Notes under the pieces: model-generated | What the model was told of the DNA's origin: nothing | Database searches by the model: none | Seen by the model: only the letters and a program-made list of their open reading frames with translations | NCBI GenBank assembly: GCA_024683935.1 | Contig: JAIKXV010000073.1 | Coordinates: 50,937-114,936, forward strand | Direction of reading: 5' to 3' | DNA length: 64,000 nt | Source of the DNA: Lachnospiraceae bacterium | Lineage (GTDB): Bacteria > Bacillota_A > Clostridia > Lachnospirales > Lachnospiraceae | Shown here: positions 45,204 through 55,201 of the stretch, one piece after another | How positions within the stretch are numbered: position 1 is the stretch's first letter | Layout of the letters: each line of letters begins with the position of its first letter | Program-made: the position numbers and the translations under genes

Positions 45204-48200
45204 ATGAAATATTCAATAGGTATAGATATAGGGTCCACCACCGTCAAGGCGGCGGTGCTGGATGAAAAGGAAAAACTCATATATTCTGATTACAGGCGGC
45301 ACTTTGCGGATATCAGGGAGACCCTGAAGGGTCTTTTGGAGGACGCTTTTAAAGAGACCGGTGACTGTGATATCAGTCCTGTCATCACGGGTTCCGGAGG
45401 TCTGGGGCTCGCTTCGGTCCTTAAAGTTCCCTTTACCCAGGAGGTGGTGGCGGTTGCCACAGCCCTGAAAAAGTACCAGCCGAAAACCGACGTGGCGGTA
45501 GAGCTTGGCGGTGAGGATGCGAAGATCATCTACTTCGAAGACGGAAACGTGGAAGAGCGGATGAACGGAGCCTGCGCCGGAGGAACAGGAGCCTTCATAG
45601 ACCAGATGGCGGCCCTTCTCCAGACCGATGCGGAGGGCTTAAATAACCTTGCAAAGAACTGCGAGTCCCTCTACACGATTGCAGCCCGCTGCGGTGTGTT
45701 CGCAAAGACGGATATACAGCCTCTTATTAATGACGGTGCCAGACAGGAAGACCTTGCAGCATCTATTTTTCAGGCTGTTGTAAATCAGACCATTTCAGGC
45801 CTGGCCTGCGGTAAGCCAATCCGCGGCCATGTGGCTTTTCTCGGAGGTCCCCTTCACTTTTTAACAGAATTAAAAAAGGCCTTTATAAAGACCCTGGATC
45901 TGGACGACGAGCATATCATCGATCCGGACAACAGCCATCTTTTTGCCGCCATCGGCTCCGCCCTCAACCATGAGGAGGAGACGGTTCTTTTAAGCAGCCT
46001 TATAGAAAAGCTGAACGGCAGGATAAAGCTGGAAACCGAGGTTCCGAGAATGGAGCCCCTCTTTAAGGATGAAAAGGAGTATAAGGCCTTTGAAAAGCGC
46101 CATGCAAAGGCAAAGGTTGCCACACAGGATCTCTCATCCTACAAGGGAGACGCATACCTCGGAATAGACGCGGGAAGCACCACCACAAAGACCGCTCTTA
46201 TCAGCGAGGACGGAAAGCTTCTCTATTCATTCTATTCAAATAACAACGCATCGCCCTTAAAGACCGCCATCCGGTCTATTATCGAAATATATGAGCTGAA
46301 GCCGAAGGATGTGCGAATTGTAGGAGCCTGCTCCACAGGCTACGGCGAAGCGCTGATGAAATCGGCCTTCAAGCTGGATCAGGGCGAAGTGGAGACGGTT
46401 GCCCACTATTACGCGGCTTCATTCTTTGATCCCGAGGTGGACTGTATCCTGGACATCGGCGGACAGGATATGAAGTGCATAAAGATAAAGAACAGATCCG
46501 TGGATTCGGTGCTCCTCAATGAAGCCTGCTCCAGCGGCTGCGGTTCCTTTATAGAGAACTTTGCAAATTCCCTGTCCCTTGACGTGGAGGACTTTGCGAA
46601 GGAAGCCATATATGCTAAACGCCCGATAGATCTCGGTACCAGATGCACGGTATTTATGAATTCAAGGGTAAAGCAGGCCCAGAAGGAGGGCGCTCCGGTT
46701 TCCGATATCTCGGCCGGACTCGCTTATTCCGTTATAAAGAATGCGCTGTTTAAGGTAATAAAGGTAAGCGATGCCTCCGAGCTCGGAAAAAGGATAGTTG
46801 TGCAGGGAGGCACCTTCTACAATAATGCGGTGCTCCGGGCACTGGAGCGGATCGCAGGCTGCGAGGCGGTAAGACCCGATATTGCAGGTATAATGGGAGC
46901 CTTCGGCGCTGCCCTTATTGCAAAGGAGCGGCATGAGAAGGGTAAAACCTCCACGATGCTCTCCATCGATGAGATAAAGAATTTAGAGTACACCACATCC
47001 ACGGCCAAGTGCCAGGGCTGCAATAACCACTGCCGCCTGACGGTGAACCACTTTACCGGAGGACGTACCTTCATCACCGGAAACCGCTGTGAAAAGGGTA
47101 TAGGAAAGGCGAAGGCCCATAAGGACATACCGAATCTCTTTGAGTACAAGTATAAGCGCATCTTTGACTATACACCGCTGCCCGCAGATGAGGCGGAACG
47201 CGGAGTGATAGGCGTGCCCAGAGTGCTTAACATGTTTGAGAATTACCCCTTCTGGTTCACTTTCCTTACGGAGCTTGGATTCAGGGTGGTGCTTTCTCCG
47301 GCATCCAGCCATGATATCTATTCCTTAGGCATAGAATCCATTCCATCGGAATCAGAGTGTTACCCGGCAAAGCTGGCCCACGGCCATATCACCTGGCTTA
47401 TCAAGAATAAAATAACACGTATTTTCTATCCCTCCCTCTTTTATGAAAGGGAGGAATTCCCCGAGGCAGGAAACCACTATAACTGCCCGATAGTTACCAG
47501 TTATCCGGAAAATATAAAGAATAACGTAGAGGAGATCGCCGGGGGTGATATCGAGTTCATCAATCCCTTTATTTCCTTTACCTCTCCGGAGACCATTTAC
47601 CCGAGGCTGATAGAGGCTTTCCCGGATGTGGATCCGGGCGAGATAGTGAGAGCCACCTTCAAGGCCTGGAAGGAACAGGAAAATGAGAGAAGGGATATGG
47701 CCCGCCGCGGAGTGGAAACCCTCCGTTATATGGAAGAGCATAATATCCACGGCATAGTGCTGGCAGGACGTCCCTATCATATAGATCCCGAGATCAATCA
47801 TGGAATACCGGAGCTCATCACCCAGTATGACGTGGCTGTTCTTACGGAAGATTCGGTTTCACCTTTGGGACATATTGACGGTGATCTCCGTGTAATGGAC
47901 CAGTGGATGTACCATTCAAGGCTCTATGCCGCTGCGGAAGTATGTAAAAACAGGGAGGATCTGGATCTTATCCAGCTGAATTCCTTCGGCTGCGGACTGG
48001 ACGCCGTTACCACCGACCAGGTGGCTGAGATCCTTAACGGATCGGATAAGATATATACCTGTTTGAAGATCGACGAAGTAAATAACCTTGGAGCTGCAAA
48101 GATCAGGATCCGTTCCCTTCTTGCTGCTCTTAGAGTCAGAAAGATGAAGAATGAGGAGAGGACCATCCGTCCCTCCGCTTATGAACGTACCATATATACC

Positions 48201-49508
48201 GAGGAAATGCAGAAGGAGGGCTACACGATACTCTGTCCCCAGATGTCCCCGGTACACTTCGATATATTGGAATCTGCCTTTAAGAGCGCGGGTTATAACC
48301 TTGTGGTGTTAGATAATGACGGCAGGGAAGCCGTGGATGCGGGTCTAAAGTATGTAAATAATGACGCATGTTACCCTTCCCTTATGGTTATAGGACAGAT
48401 CATGCTGGCGCTTACCAGCGGACAGTATGACTTAAACAAAACAGCTGTTATAATGTCCCAGACCGGAGGCGGCTGCAGGGCTACCAACTATATAGGATTT
48501 ATACGCCGGGCACTGGAAAAGGCCAATATGAGCCATGTTCCGGTAATTTCCCTGAATCTCGCCGGACTGGAAGGGAATCCGGGCTTTAAGCTCACCCGGG
48601 ATCTTATTTTTAAAGCCCTGTACGGACTTGTTTTCGGGGATATTTTCCTCCGCTGCATCCTGAGGATGCGGCCCTATGAGGAGACCAGGGGCGTTACCGA
48701 CGAGATGCATAAAAAGTGGCTGAAGACCTGCAGGGATTTCGTCTCCGAAAAGAATCCCTCATTCCTTAAGTTCAGACGCATCTGCACCAGAATGATAGAG
48801 GATTTCGACTCAATACCGATAAACGAGGTAATGAAGAAGCCCAGAGTCGGCGTTGTGGGAGAGATACTTGTGAAGTTCCACCCCTCTGCCAATAACCACC
48901 TTACGGATCTCCTTGAAAAAGAGGGGGCAGAACCGGTGGTTCCGGATCTTATGGACTTTCTGCTCTATTGCTTTTATAATCAGATATATAAGGCTGAAAA
49001 GCTGGGTACCTCGAAGAAGACTGCGAGAAACGCACGCCTCGGCATTATGGGCATGGAGTTCCTCCGCAGCGCGGCAGTCAGTGCTTTCAAAAGATCAAAG
49101 CACTTTACGCCTCCCCATCCTATTGAGTCCACGGCGAAAAGCGCTTCCTCAATAGTTTCCATCGGCAACCAGACCGGTGAAGGCTGGTTCCTTACAGGGG
49201 AAATGCTGGAGCTGATCGGCGACGGCGTGAACAACATTGTCTGCACACAGCCCTTTGGCTGTCTTCCGAACCATGTGGTCGGAAAGGGAGTTATCAAGGC
49301 TCTTAGAAAGGCTCATCCCCTTTCAAATATCGTGGCCATCGACTACGATCCGGGAGCGTCGGAGGTTAACCAGCTGAACCGTATCAAGCTTATGCTCTCC
49401 ACAGCCAAGAGCAATCTCAAGGACAGCATGCCGGAGACTGAGGCTGTAGCAGAAGTCGCCGATACGGATGAAAACAGCTTTCATGATGATTATGTGGAGG
49501 CCATCTGA
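45204..49508 (+). CDS. Large 2-hydroxyacyl-CoA dehydratase activase-like protein (BadF/BcrAD ATPase fusion)
   Basis: A 1434-residue fusion. Two BadF/BcrA-type ASKHA ATPase domains come first: SIGIDIGSTTVKAAVL at residue 3 and YLGIDAGSTTTKTALI near 315. Each has a Cys-bearing cluster loop (NGACAGGTGAFID and NEACSSGCGSFIEN). A Cys-rich linker (CQGCNNHCRL) leads to a DUF2229 region and a C-terminal part like HgdB-type dehydratase subunits (TGEGWFLTGEMLELI, TQPFGCLPNH). Activases use ATP to push one electron into dehydratases. Such fusions are common in Clostridia with no proven substrate. No separate hgdA/B genes are adjacent. It has its own promoter, and its stop overlaps the next start by one base. 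Confidence 0.88.
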   Translation: MKYSIGIDIGSTTVKAAVLDEKEKLIYSDYRRHFADIRETLKGLLEDAFKETGDCDISPVITGSGGLGLASVLKVPFTQEVVAVATALKKYQPKTDVAVELGGEDAKIIYFEDGNVEERMNGACAGGTGAFIDQMAALLQTDAEGLNNLAKNCESLYTIAARCGVFAKTDIQPLINDGARQEDLAASIFQAVVNQTISGLACGKPIRGHVAFLGGPLHFLTELKKAFIKTLDLDDEHIIDPDNSHLFAAIGSALNHEEETVLLSSLIEKLNGRIKLETEVPRMEPLFKDEKEYKAFEKRHAKAKVATQDLSSYKGDAYLGIDAGSTTTKTALISEDGKLLYSFYSNNNASPLKTAIRSIIEIYELKPKDVRIVGACSTGYGEALMKSAFKLDQGEVETVAHYYAASFFDPEVDCILDIGGQDMKCIKIKNRSVDSVLLNEACSSGCGSFIENFANSLSLDVEDFAKEAIYAKRPIDLGTRCTVFMNSRVKQAQKEGAPVSDISAGLAYSVIKNALFKVIKVSDASELGKRIVVQGGTFYNNAVLRALERIAGCEAVRPDIAGIMGAFGAALIAKERHEKGKTSTMLSIDEIKNLEYTTSTAKCQGCNNHCRLTVNHFTGGRTFITGNRCEKGIGKAKAHKDIPNLFEYKYKRIFDYTPLPADEAERGVIGVPRVLNMFENYPFWFTFLTELGFRVVLSPASSHDIYSLGIESIPSESECYPAKLAHGHITWLIKNKITRIFYPSLFYEREEFPEAGNHYNCPIVTSYPENIKNNVEEIAGGDIEFINPFISFTSPETIYPRLIEAFPDVDPGEIVRATFKAWKEQENERRDMARRGVETLRYMEEHNIHGIVLAGRPYHIDPEINHGIPELITQYDVAVLTEDSVSPLGHIDGDLRVMDQWMYHSRLYAAAEVCKNREDLDLIQLNSFGCGLDAVTTDQVAEILNGSDKIYTCLKIDEVNNLGAAKIRIRSLLAALRVRKMKNEERTIRPSAYERTIYTEEMQKEGYTILCPQMSPVHFDILESAFKSAGYNLVVLDNDGREAVDAGLKYVNNDACYPSLMVIGQIMLALTSGQYDLNKTAVIMSQTGGGCRATNYIGFIRRALEKANMSHVPVISLNLAGLEGNPGFKLTRDLIFKALYGLVFGDIFLRCILRMRPYEETRGVTDEMHKKWLKTCRDFVSEKNPSFLKFRRICTRMIEDFDSIPINEVMKKPRVGVVGEILVKFHPSANNHLTDLLEKEGAEPVVPDLMDFLLYCFYNQIYKAEKLGTSKKTARNARLGIMGMEFLRSAAVSAFKRSKHFTPPHPIESTAKSASSIVSIGNQTGEGWFLTGEMLELIGDGVNNIVCTQPFGCLPNHVVGKGVIKALRKAHPLSNIVAIDYDPGASEVNQLNRIKLMLSTAKSNLKDSMPETEAVAEVADTDENSFHDDYVEAI

Positions 49509-50041
49509 TGGGACTTCGATACAGGAAATCGATCACCATTTTTCCGGGTGTTAAGCTTAATATCTCAAAGTCAGGGTTATCGCTTTCCGTGGGAAAAAAG
49601 GGTGCGCATGTAAGTGCAGGTACCAGCGGAAGGAAATCAGTTTCTGTGGGGGTTCCCGGCACAGGGCTTTCCTATACCAAGACCATTTCAGGAGGTTCCA
49701 AAAAGAAGAGTCTTGGGATTGTTTTCACGGTGGTTGTAATAACAGTCGCTGTGATAATGGGTATATTAAAATACAAGGATAAGATAGCCGGATTTTTCGG
49801 GGCTTCAGCGGACAGCAAGACTGCGGTGGAGACCACGGTTGACACAGACGCAGGGAGTGCAGGCAATACCGGTAATGCCGGGGATGCTGCAGCCACAACA
49901 TATGTTATCAATACTTCGACCAAGAAGTTCCACTTATCTTCCTGCAGGTACGCCACAGGGGATAATGTTAAAACCGTAAATAAGTCCAAATCGGATTTGA
50001 TCAATGAAGGTTATGAGGCTTGTAAGACCTGCAAGCCATAG
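49508..50041 (+). CDS. DUF4236 protein with C-terminal Cys/His module
   Basis: 177 residues. The N-terminal 55 residues are DUF4236 (MGLRYRKSITIFPGVKLNISKSGLSLSVGKKGAHVSAG). A membrane helix (about 58-82) and a Thr/Gly/Ala linker follow. The C-terminal module TYVINTSTKKFHLSSCRYA...ACKTCKP, with His, Cys and CxxC, resembles the small metal-binding tail found on nuclease- and ComEC-related proteins. That tail would be outside the cell. Function unknown. Confidence 0.8.
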   Translation: MGLRYRKSITIFPGVKLNISKSGLSLSVGKKGAHVSAGTSGRKSVSVGVPGTGLSYTKTISGGSKKKSLGIVFTVVVITVAVIMGILKYKDKIAGFFGASADSKTAVETTVDTDAGSAGNTGNAGDAAATTYVINTSTKKFHLSSCRYATGDNVKTVNKSKSDLINEGYEACKTCKP

Positions 50042-50137
50042 TGAAGGCACAACTGGGGTTTTGAAATCAGCCGTGGTTCCTGGTATCACACACCGGACAC
50101 ATGGTATAAATATGTAAAAGTGTAAAGGAGGGTAATT

Positions 50138-50431
50138 ATGGCAGGAAACAGAGAAGACACGATTAAAGGTTTATTTAAGTCGATCACCGGTCAGGAGTAT
50201 ATTGACGGCATGAAGTTGGGAGAAGGTATATATGACCACAAAACCGGTATTCTCCGCACTTCTGACGGTAAAGAGTACAGAAACGACGATATCGAGGCGG
50301 CAGCATCTTATTTCGAGGAAAGATGCAAGCGCCTCTATAACGACGGCGAAAGGAAGAAGGAGAGTGAGTACAGCGCCATCGCCTATGAAGCGATCAAGAT
50401 CATGAAAGGGCGCTTCGGTTCCAACTTCTGA
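50138..50431 (+). CDS. Small hypothetical protein
   Basis: 97 residues, soluble, charged, mixed alpha/beta, with an excellent AAAGGAGGG ribosome site 6-10 bases before ATG. It lies between the DUF4236 and polytopic membrane genes. It starts with a helix containing GLFKSITGQEYIDGMKLGEG, then a strand-rich KTGILRTSDGKEYRNDD and a helical C-terminus. No cysteines or known motif; I do not recognise the family. Confidence 0.7.
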   Translation: MAGNREDTIKGLFKSITGQEYIDGMKLGEGIYDHKTGILRTSDGKEYRNDDIEAAASYFEERCKRLYNDGERKKESEYSAIAYEAIKIMKGRFGSNF

Positions 50432-50452
50432 GGTGTTTTAAGGAGTTTTGTT

Positions 50453-51328
50453 TTGAATAACTGGTTATTTAAGCTGGAGAAAAAATACGGTAAGTATGCG
50501 GTTCCGAATCTTACCGTATTTGTGATATTTACGTATATTATAGGTTATCTCATGAGCTTCATGGGATTAACCCCTTTTATCAGCCTGAATCCGGAGCTGG
50601 TGATGAAGGGGCAGGTCTGGCGCATTTTCACATGGATACTGATGCCGCCTTCCAGCCTCTCCATTTTTACCGTGATCATGCTGTTTTTCTACTTTTCCAT
50701 AGGCCGGTCCCTGGAGGTTACCTGGGGAGATTTCAGATATAATGTCTATCTCTTCATGGGCTTTCTGTTTACGCTGATCGGCTCCTTTGTGATTTATTTT
50801 ATCGGGGTGAACGCACTGCATTATCCCCCCGAGGCCTTCGGATACAGCCTTTCTGCCTGGGTTTCCACATACTTTGTAAATATGTCCATTTTCTTTGCCT
50901 TTGCGGCGAGCTATCCGGATATGCAGATACTGCTGTACTTTTTTATCCCTTTGAAGATAAAGTATTTGGCGATCCTGGACGGAGTGCTGATACTCTGGCA
51001 GTTCCTGCAGAGCCCCTGGTTCGGGAAGGGAATTATCGCGGTTTCGCTTCTTAACTTCCTGATCTTTTATCTCAGCACGAAAAATATCGCGCGCTTTTCA
51101 CCCCATGAGATGCACAGGAGAAATACCTTTAAGCGGGCTGTGAACAGCGATATGAGGAATAAATTCCATTCCATGGACGGAGGGAAGGGACAGATCGCAA
51201 AGCACAGATGCGCGGTATGCGGCAGGACGGAGCTTTCAAATCCCGAGTTGGAATTCCGTTTCTGTTCGAAGTGCAATGGTAATTATGAATACTGTAACGA
51301 GCATATAGGAAATCATACCCACCGTTAG
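50453..51328 (+). CDS. Polytopic membrane protein with C-terminal zinc ribbon (possibly rhomboid-like)
   Basis: 291 residues from TTG 50453 with AAGGAG upstream. About six membrane helices fill residues 15-205, then a cytoplasmic tail ending in a zinc-binding motif (CAVCG...CSKCNGNYEYC...HIGNHTH). The helix layout and the segment NPELVMKGQVWRIFTWILMPP resemble rhomboid-family proteins, where the conserved pattern is xxGqvWRlfT. A clear catalytic GxSG/His pair is not seen (the nearest is FGYSLSAW), so an inactive rhomboid is possible. Confidence 0.65.
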   Translation: MNNWLFKLEKKYGKYAVPNLTVFVIFTYIIGYLMSFMGLTPFISLNPELVMKGQVWRIFTWILMPPSSLSIFTVIMLFFYFSIGRSLEVTWGDFRYNVYLFMGFLFTLIGSFVIYFIGVNALHYPPEAFGYSLSAWVSTYFVNMSIFFAFAASYPDMQILLYFFIPLKIKYLAILDGVLILWQFLQSPWFGKGIIAVSLLNFLIFYLSTKNIARFSPHEMHRRNTFKRAVNSDMRNKFHSMDGGKGQIAKHRCAVCGRTELSNPELEFRFCSKCNGNYEYCNEHIGNHTHR

Positions 51329-51337
51329 GTAATAAAT

Positions 51338-52219
51338 ATGTCAAAAGATCTTATAAAAAACTGGGATATGCCGGATGCGGCCCTTGTTTTGGAGGGCGGC
51401 GGTTCAAGAGGCGTCTTTACTGCGGGGATCCTGGATCTCTTTATGGAAAGAGGTCTCTATTTTCCTTATGTCATCGGTGTTTCCGCCGGTGCCTGCAACG
51501 CCCTGGATTACGTATCCGACCAGCCCGGGAGATCCCGGGATACTTTTATAGTGAGGGATAAGAGCTTACGCTCCATTTCTTTTAAGAATTTCATTAAGAC
51601 CGGCTATTTTTACAATATGGACCGGCCCTTTCATGAATTTCCCTACAAGCTTTTCCCCTTTGACTTCGAGACCTTTAAGAACGGCGGCATGAAGTGCGAG
51701 ATGGTTGTGACCAATGTCCGAACCGGCCGCGCCGAGTATCTCAGCGAATACAAGGATAATGACAGGATACTGGATATCTGCCGGGCTTCATCAACCCTGC
51801 CTTTAATGGCTCCCATGGTATATCTTGACGGGGCGCTCTATATGGACGGAGGGCTTTCGGACTCCATACCCTACGGACGGAGCATCAGGCTCGGATATAA
51901 AAAGAATGTGGTCATTCTGACCCGGGAGATGGGCTACAGGAAGAAACTGAAGTCAAAGACCAATGAGATTGTGCGCCGGGTTTACAAAGAAGAACCGGTG
52001 CTGGTACGGGCCTGCTACAAGAGGCCGAAGGTCTATAACAGGCAGCTTGATATCCTTGAGAGGCTTGAGAGAGAGGGAAGGGTCTTTGTTATCCGCCCCA
52101 CCGAAAAGCCGGTTGACAGGATAGAGATGAATATGGACCGGCTGGACAGCTTCTACCAGCACGGATACAACACTGCCGTCGAGATTTACGACGAAATGAT
52201 CGATTATTTGAAATCATAA
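51338..52219 (+). CDS. Patatin-like phospholipase
   Basis: A 293-residue lipid hydrolase. The oxyanion loop GGGSRG spans residues 20-25, the nucleophile elbow is GVSAG (Ser49), and the catalytic Asp is in YMDGGLSDSIPY. Length and the C-terminal basic region match bacterial patatins of the RssA/YjjU type. It likely cleaves acyl esters of phospholipids in the cytoplasm. It begins 9 bases after the membrane protein and is followed by a dispersed repeat. Confidence 0.92.
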   Translation: MSKDLIKNWDMPDAALVLEGGGSRGVFTAGILDLFMERGLYFPYVIGVSAGACNALDYVSDQPGRSRDTFIVRDKSLRSISFKNFIKTGYFYNMDRPFHEFPYKLFPFDFETFKNGGMKCEMVVTNVRTGRAEYLSEYKDNDRILDICRASSTLPLMAPMVYLDGALYMDGGLSDSIPYGRSIRLGYKKNVVILTREMGYRKKLKSKTNEIVRRVYKEEPVLVRACYKRPKVYNRQLDILERLEREGRVFVIRPTEKPVDRIEMNMDRLDSFYQHGYNTAVEIYDEMIDYLKS

Positions 52220-52228
52220 GCTTCTCCC

Positions 52229-52255
52229 GTCATCCTGAGCGTAGTGAAGGATCAT
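52229..52255. repeat. Dispersed intergenic repeat, single copy
   Basis: GTCATCCTGAGCGTAGTGAA followed by GGATCAT, between the patatin stop and the M16C start. It matches the degenerate copies at 12131-12203. An in-frame GTG within it (52244) could be mistaken for the protease start. Confidence 0.75.
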
Positions 52256-52279
52256 AAAAAGAAAGGAACCATATTATTC

Positions 52280-55201
52280 ATGGATTTTGAAAGAATTAAG
52301 GACTTATACGAACTGCTTGAAGAAAGGGACATCCCCGATCTACATTCGAAGGGCTACAGATTAAAACATAAAAAATCCGGCGCCAGATTCATGCTTCTTG
52401 AAAATGACGACAGAAACAAGGTGTTTTACATCGGTTTCCGCACCCCTCCGATGGACAGCACCGGAGCCCCGCATATTCTCGAGCATTCCGTGCTCTGCGG
52501 TTCGGACAAGTTCCCGGTAAAGGATCCTTTTATTGAGCTTGCTAAGGGAAGCTTAAATACCTTCCTTAACGCCATGACCTATCCCGACAAGACTGTTTAT
52601 CCCGTTGCCAGCACCAATAAGCAGGACTTCAGGAATCTGATCGACGTCTACATGGATGCGGTGCTGCACCCGAATATCTACAAAAAAGAAGAGATATTCA
52701 AGCAGGAGGGCTGGCATTATGAGATCAATTCTCCGGAAGAGCCCCTGAAATTTAACGGAGTTGTTTATAACGAAATGAAGGGAGCCTACTCATCACCGGA
52801 TGATGTTTTAGGACATGCGATAAACACCTCATTATTCCCGGATACCAGGTACGCCCTTGATTCCGGCGGAGATCCCGAGCACATCCCGGATCTGAGTTAT
52901 GAGCGTTTTAAGGAGCTGCACGAAAAGTATTATCACCCTTCAAATTCCTATATCTATCTCTACGGCGACCTGGATATGGCCGATACCCTGTCCTTCCTTG
53001 ACGAGGAGTATTTATGCCATTATGAAAGGGCAGAGATAGACAGCGCTTTAAATAAACAGCCGCCATTTAATACACAGCAGTATCTGGAAAAGAGCTATTC
53101 AATTACGGAGGATGAGGATGAGAAGGAGAATACCTATATTTCCGAAAACTTCGTTATCGGGGATAATCTGAATCCCGAAACCTATATTGCTTTCCAGATC
53201 CTTTCATACGCCCTTCTGGATGTTCCCGGGGCGCCCCTGACCCAGACCCTCCTTGACCGGGGGATAGGACAGGATGTGGACGGAGGATATGATAACGGTA
53301 TCCTCCAGCCTGTATTTTCAATAACCGTTAAGAAATCTGACTTAGATAAAAAACAGGTGTTTCTTGACACGGTTTCTGAGGTATTAAATACCCAGGTTGA
53401 AAAGGGACTTGATAAAAAGGCGCTTCTTGCAGCGATCAATGTATTCGAATTCAGATACAGGGAGGCGGACTTCGGTTCTTATCCGAAGGGGCTGATGTAT
53501 GGTCTCCAGAGCCTGGACAGCTGGCTTTATGACGAGGATAAGCCTTTTATCCACATTGAATCCAATGCGGTTTTCGAAAAGCTGAGAAAAGAAGTGGAAA
53601 AGGGTTATTTTGAGGAACTTATCAAAAAATACCTGATAGATAACAGCTTCTCTTCTGTAGTGATATTAAAGCCTGAAAAGGGTCTTACCGCAAAAATGGA
53701 GGAGCGCACCGCGGCACGGCTGCAGAAGATAAAGGACGGGCTTTCCGATCAGGAAATAGAGGCGCTTATCAGGGATACAGCGGCGTTAAAGCAGTATCAG
53801 GATGAGCCGAGCAGCGAGGAAGAGCTGTTGACGATCCCTCTCCTTAAGATTTCGGATCTTGAGAAAAAAGCCGAGGGCTTCGATAACGAGCTGCTTTCGG
53901 ATAACGGAATCGACTATCTTTTCCACGATATCTATACCAACGGTATCAGTTATCTCAATTTTTCCTTCAGCTTAAACAAGCTTCCGGAGGAGCTGATCCC
54001 CTACGCCAGCCTGTTTACGGCGCTTCTCGGGCAGCTTAACACGAAAAACCACAGCTATCTCGACTTAAATAACGAGATAAATCTGCACAGCGGAGGCATT
54101 ACCTTCGGCGTTTCTGCGTCCCAGAGGGTGGATAAGAGGAATGTGCCCCGCTGCTTTATAGAGGTACAAGGCCGTTTCCTGAAGGGTTCCGAGGACTTTG
54201 CCTTTGAGATTATTCCGGAGATCCTCGAAACCTCGGATCTTAGCGACAGAAAACGTATTTCCGAAGTGCTTTCCATGATGAAGAGCCGTATTTCGGACAA
54301 GCTTATTTCTGCGGGACACCTGACTGCTGCGGTCAGGGCAGCGGCGTCTTTAAGCGCTTCTGCGGACTTCCTTGAAAAGACCTCCGGAGTTTTCTTCTAT
54401 GACTTTATCTGCGAGCAGATAGAAAACATGGATAAGAATTTTGATGAGCTGTCAGACAGGCTGTCTCAGGTTAGAAAGCTTATCTTAAGGAAGGATATGC
54501 TGTCCTTTGATATCACCGGTGACCGGGAGAGCCTTGAAAAGGTAAAGAGTCTCGGCGGCAAATATGCCCTTACTCTTGACGCTTCCCCGGCGGATGATAT
54601 TAAATGCACATTCAGTATCGATAAAAAATGCGAGGGAATACGTACCGCTTCCCAGGTGCAGTATGTTGCGGAAGCCGGTGACTATACGCTTTCAGGCCTT
54701 AAATATACGGGCGCTTTAAGGGTATTAAAGGTCATAATGGGCTATGACTACCTCTGGATGAATGTCCGCGTGAAGGGAGGAGCATACGGCTGTATGAGCT
54801 CCTTCTCGAGATACGGGGATTCCTATCTGGTTTCATACAGGGATCCGAATCTCACGGAAACTCTTGATATCTTTAACGGAGCCGCCGAATATGTAAAGAA
54901 TTTCGACGCCGGCGAAAGGGACATGACAAAGTACGTGATCGGTGCCGTTTCCGCCCTGGATCACCCCTTGAATCCAAGGGCCAAGGGTATAAGGAGCCGT
55001 TCCGCCTATCTTTCCGGTTTGACGGAAGAGGATATGCAGCGTGAAAGGGATGAAGTCATTAACTGCAGCGTTTCCGACATCAAGGCCCTTTACCCCTTCA
55101 TGGAGGCGATAAAGGATTCAGGATATGTCTGCGTCCTCGGATCCGAGGAAAAGATAAAGGAAAACAAAAGCATTTTCAGCGAAGTCAGGACCTTGAACTA
55201 A
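52280..55201 (+). CDS. M16C (presequence-protease-like) zinc metallopeptidase
   Basis: 973 residues from ATG 52280; the GTG at 52244 lies in a repeat and is rejected. The inverted zinc motif HxxEH is His65-Ile-Leu-Glu68-His69 in GAPHILEHSVLCGS; YNEMKGAYSSPDD follows. Four homologous domains in two halves form the clam-shell chamber of PreP/insulinase proteins. No signal peptide, so it is cytoplasmic, degrading peptides into amino acids. It is the first gene of a run into era and recO (stop TAA, then ATG). Confidence 0.94.
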   Translation: MDFERIKDLYELLEERDIPDLHSKGYRLKHKKSGARFMLLENDDRNKVFYIGFRTPPMDSTGAPHILEHSVLCGSDKFPVKDPFIELAKGSLNTFLNAMTYPDKTVYPVASTNKQDFRNLIDVYMDAVLHPNIYKKEEIFKQEGWHYEINSPEEPLKFNGVVYNEMKGAYSSPDDVLGHAINTSLFPDTRYALDSGGDPEHIPDLSYERFKELHEKYYHPSNSYIYLYGDLDMADTLSFLDEEYLCHYERAEIDSALNKQPPFNTQQYLEKSYSITEDEDEKENTYISENFVIGDNLNPETYIAFQILSYALLDVPGAPLTQTLLDRGIGQDVDGGYDNGILQPVFSITVKKSDLDKKQVFLDTVSEVLNTQVEKGLDKKALLAAINVFEFRYREADFGSYPKGLMYGLQSLDSWLYDEDKPFIHIESNAVFEKLRKEVEKGYFEELIKKYLIDNSFSSVVILKPEKGLTAKMEERTAARLQKIKDGLSDQEIEALIRDTAALKQYQDEPSSEEELLTIPLLKISDLEKKAEGFDNELLSDNGIDYLFHDIYTNGISYLNFSFSLNKLPEELIPYASLFTALLGQLNTKNHSYLDLNNEINLHSGGITFGVSASQRVDKRNVPRCFIEVQGRFLKGSEDFAFEIIPEILETSDLSDRKRISEVLSMMKSRISDKLISAGHLTAAVRAAASLSASADFLEKTSGVFFYDFICEQIENMDKNFDELSDRLSQVRKLILRKDMLSFDITGDRESLEKVKSLGGKYALTLDASPADDIKCTFSIDKKCEGIRTASQVQYVAEAGDYTLSGLKYTGALRVLKVIMGYDYLWMNVRVKGGAYGCMSSFSRYGDSYLVSYRDPNLTETLDIFNGAAEYVKNFDAGERDMTKYVIGAVSALDHPLNPRAKGIRSRSAYLSGLTEEDMQRERDEVINCSVSDIKALYPFMEAIKDSGYVCVLGSEEKIKENKSIFSEVRTLN

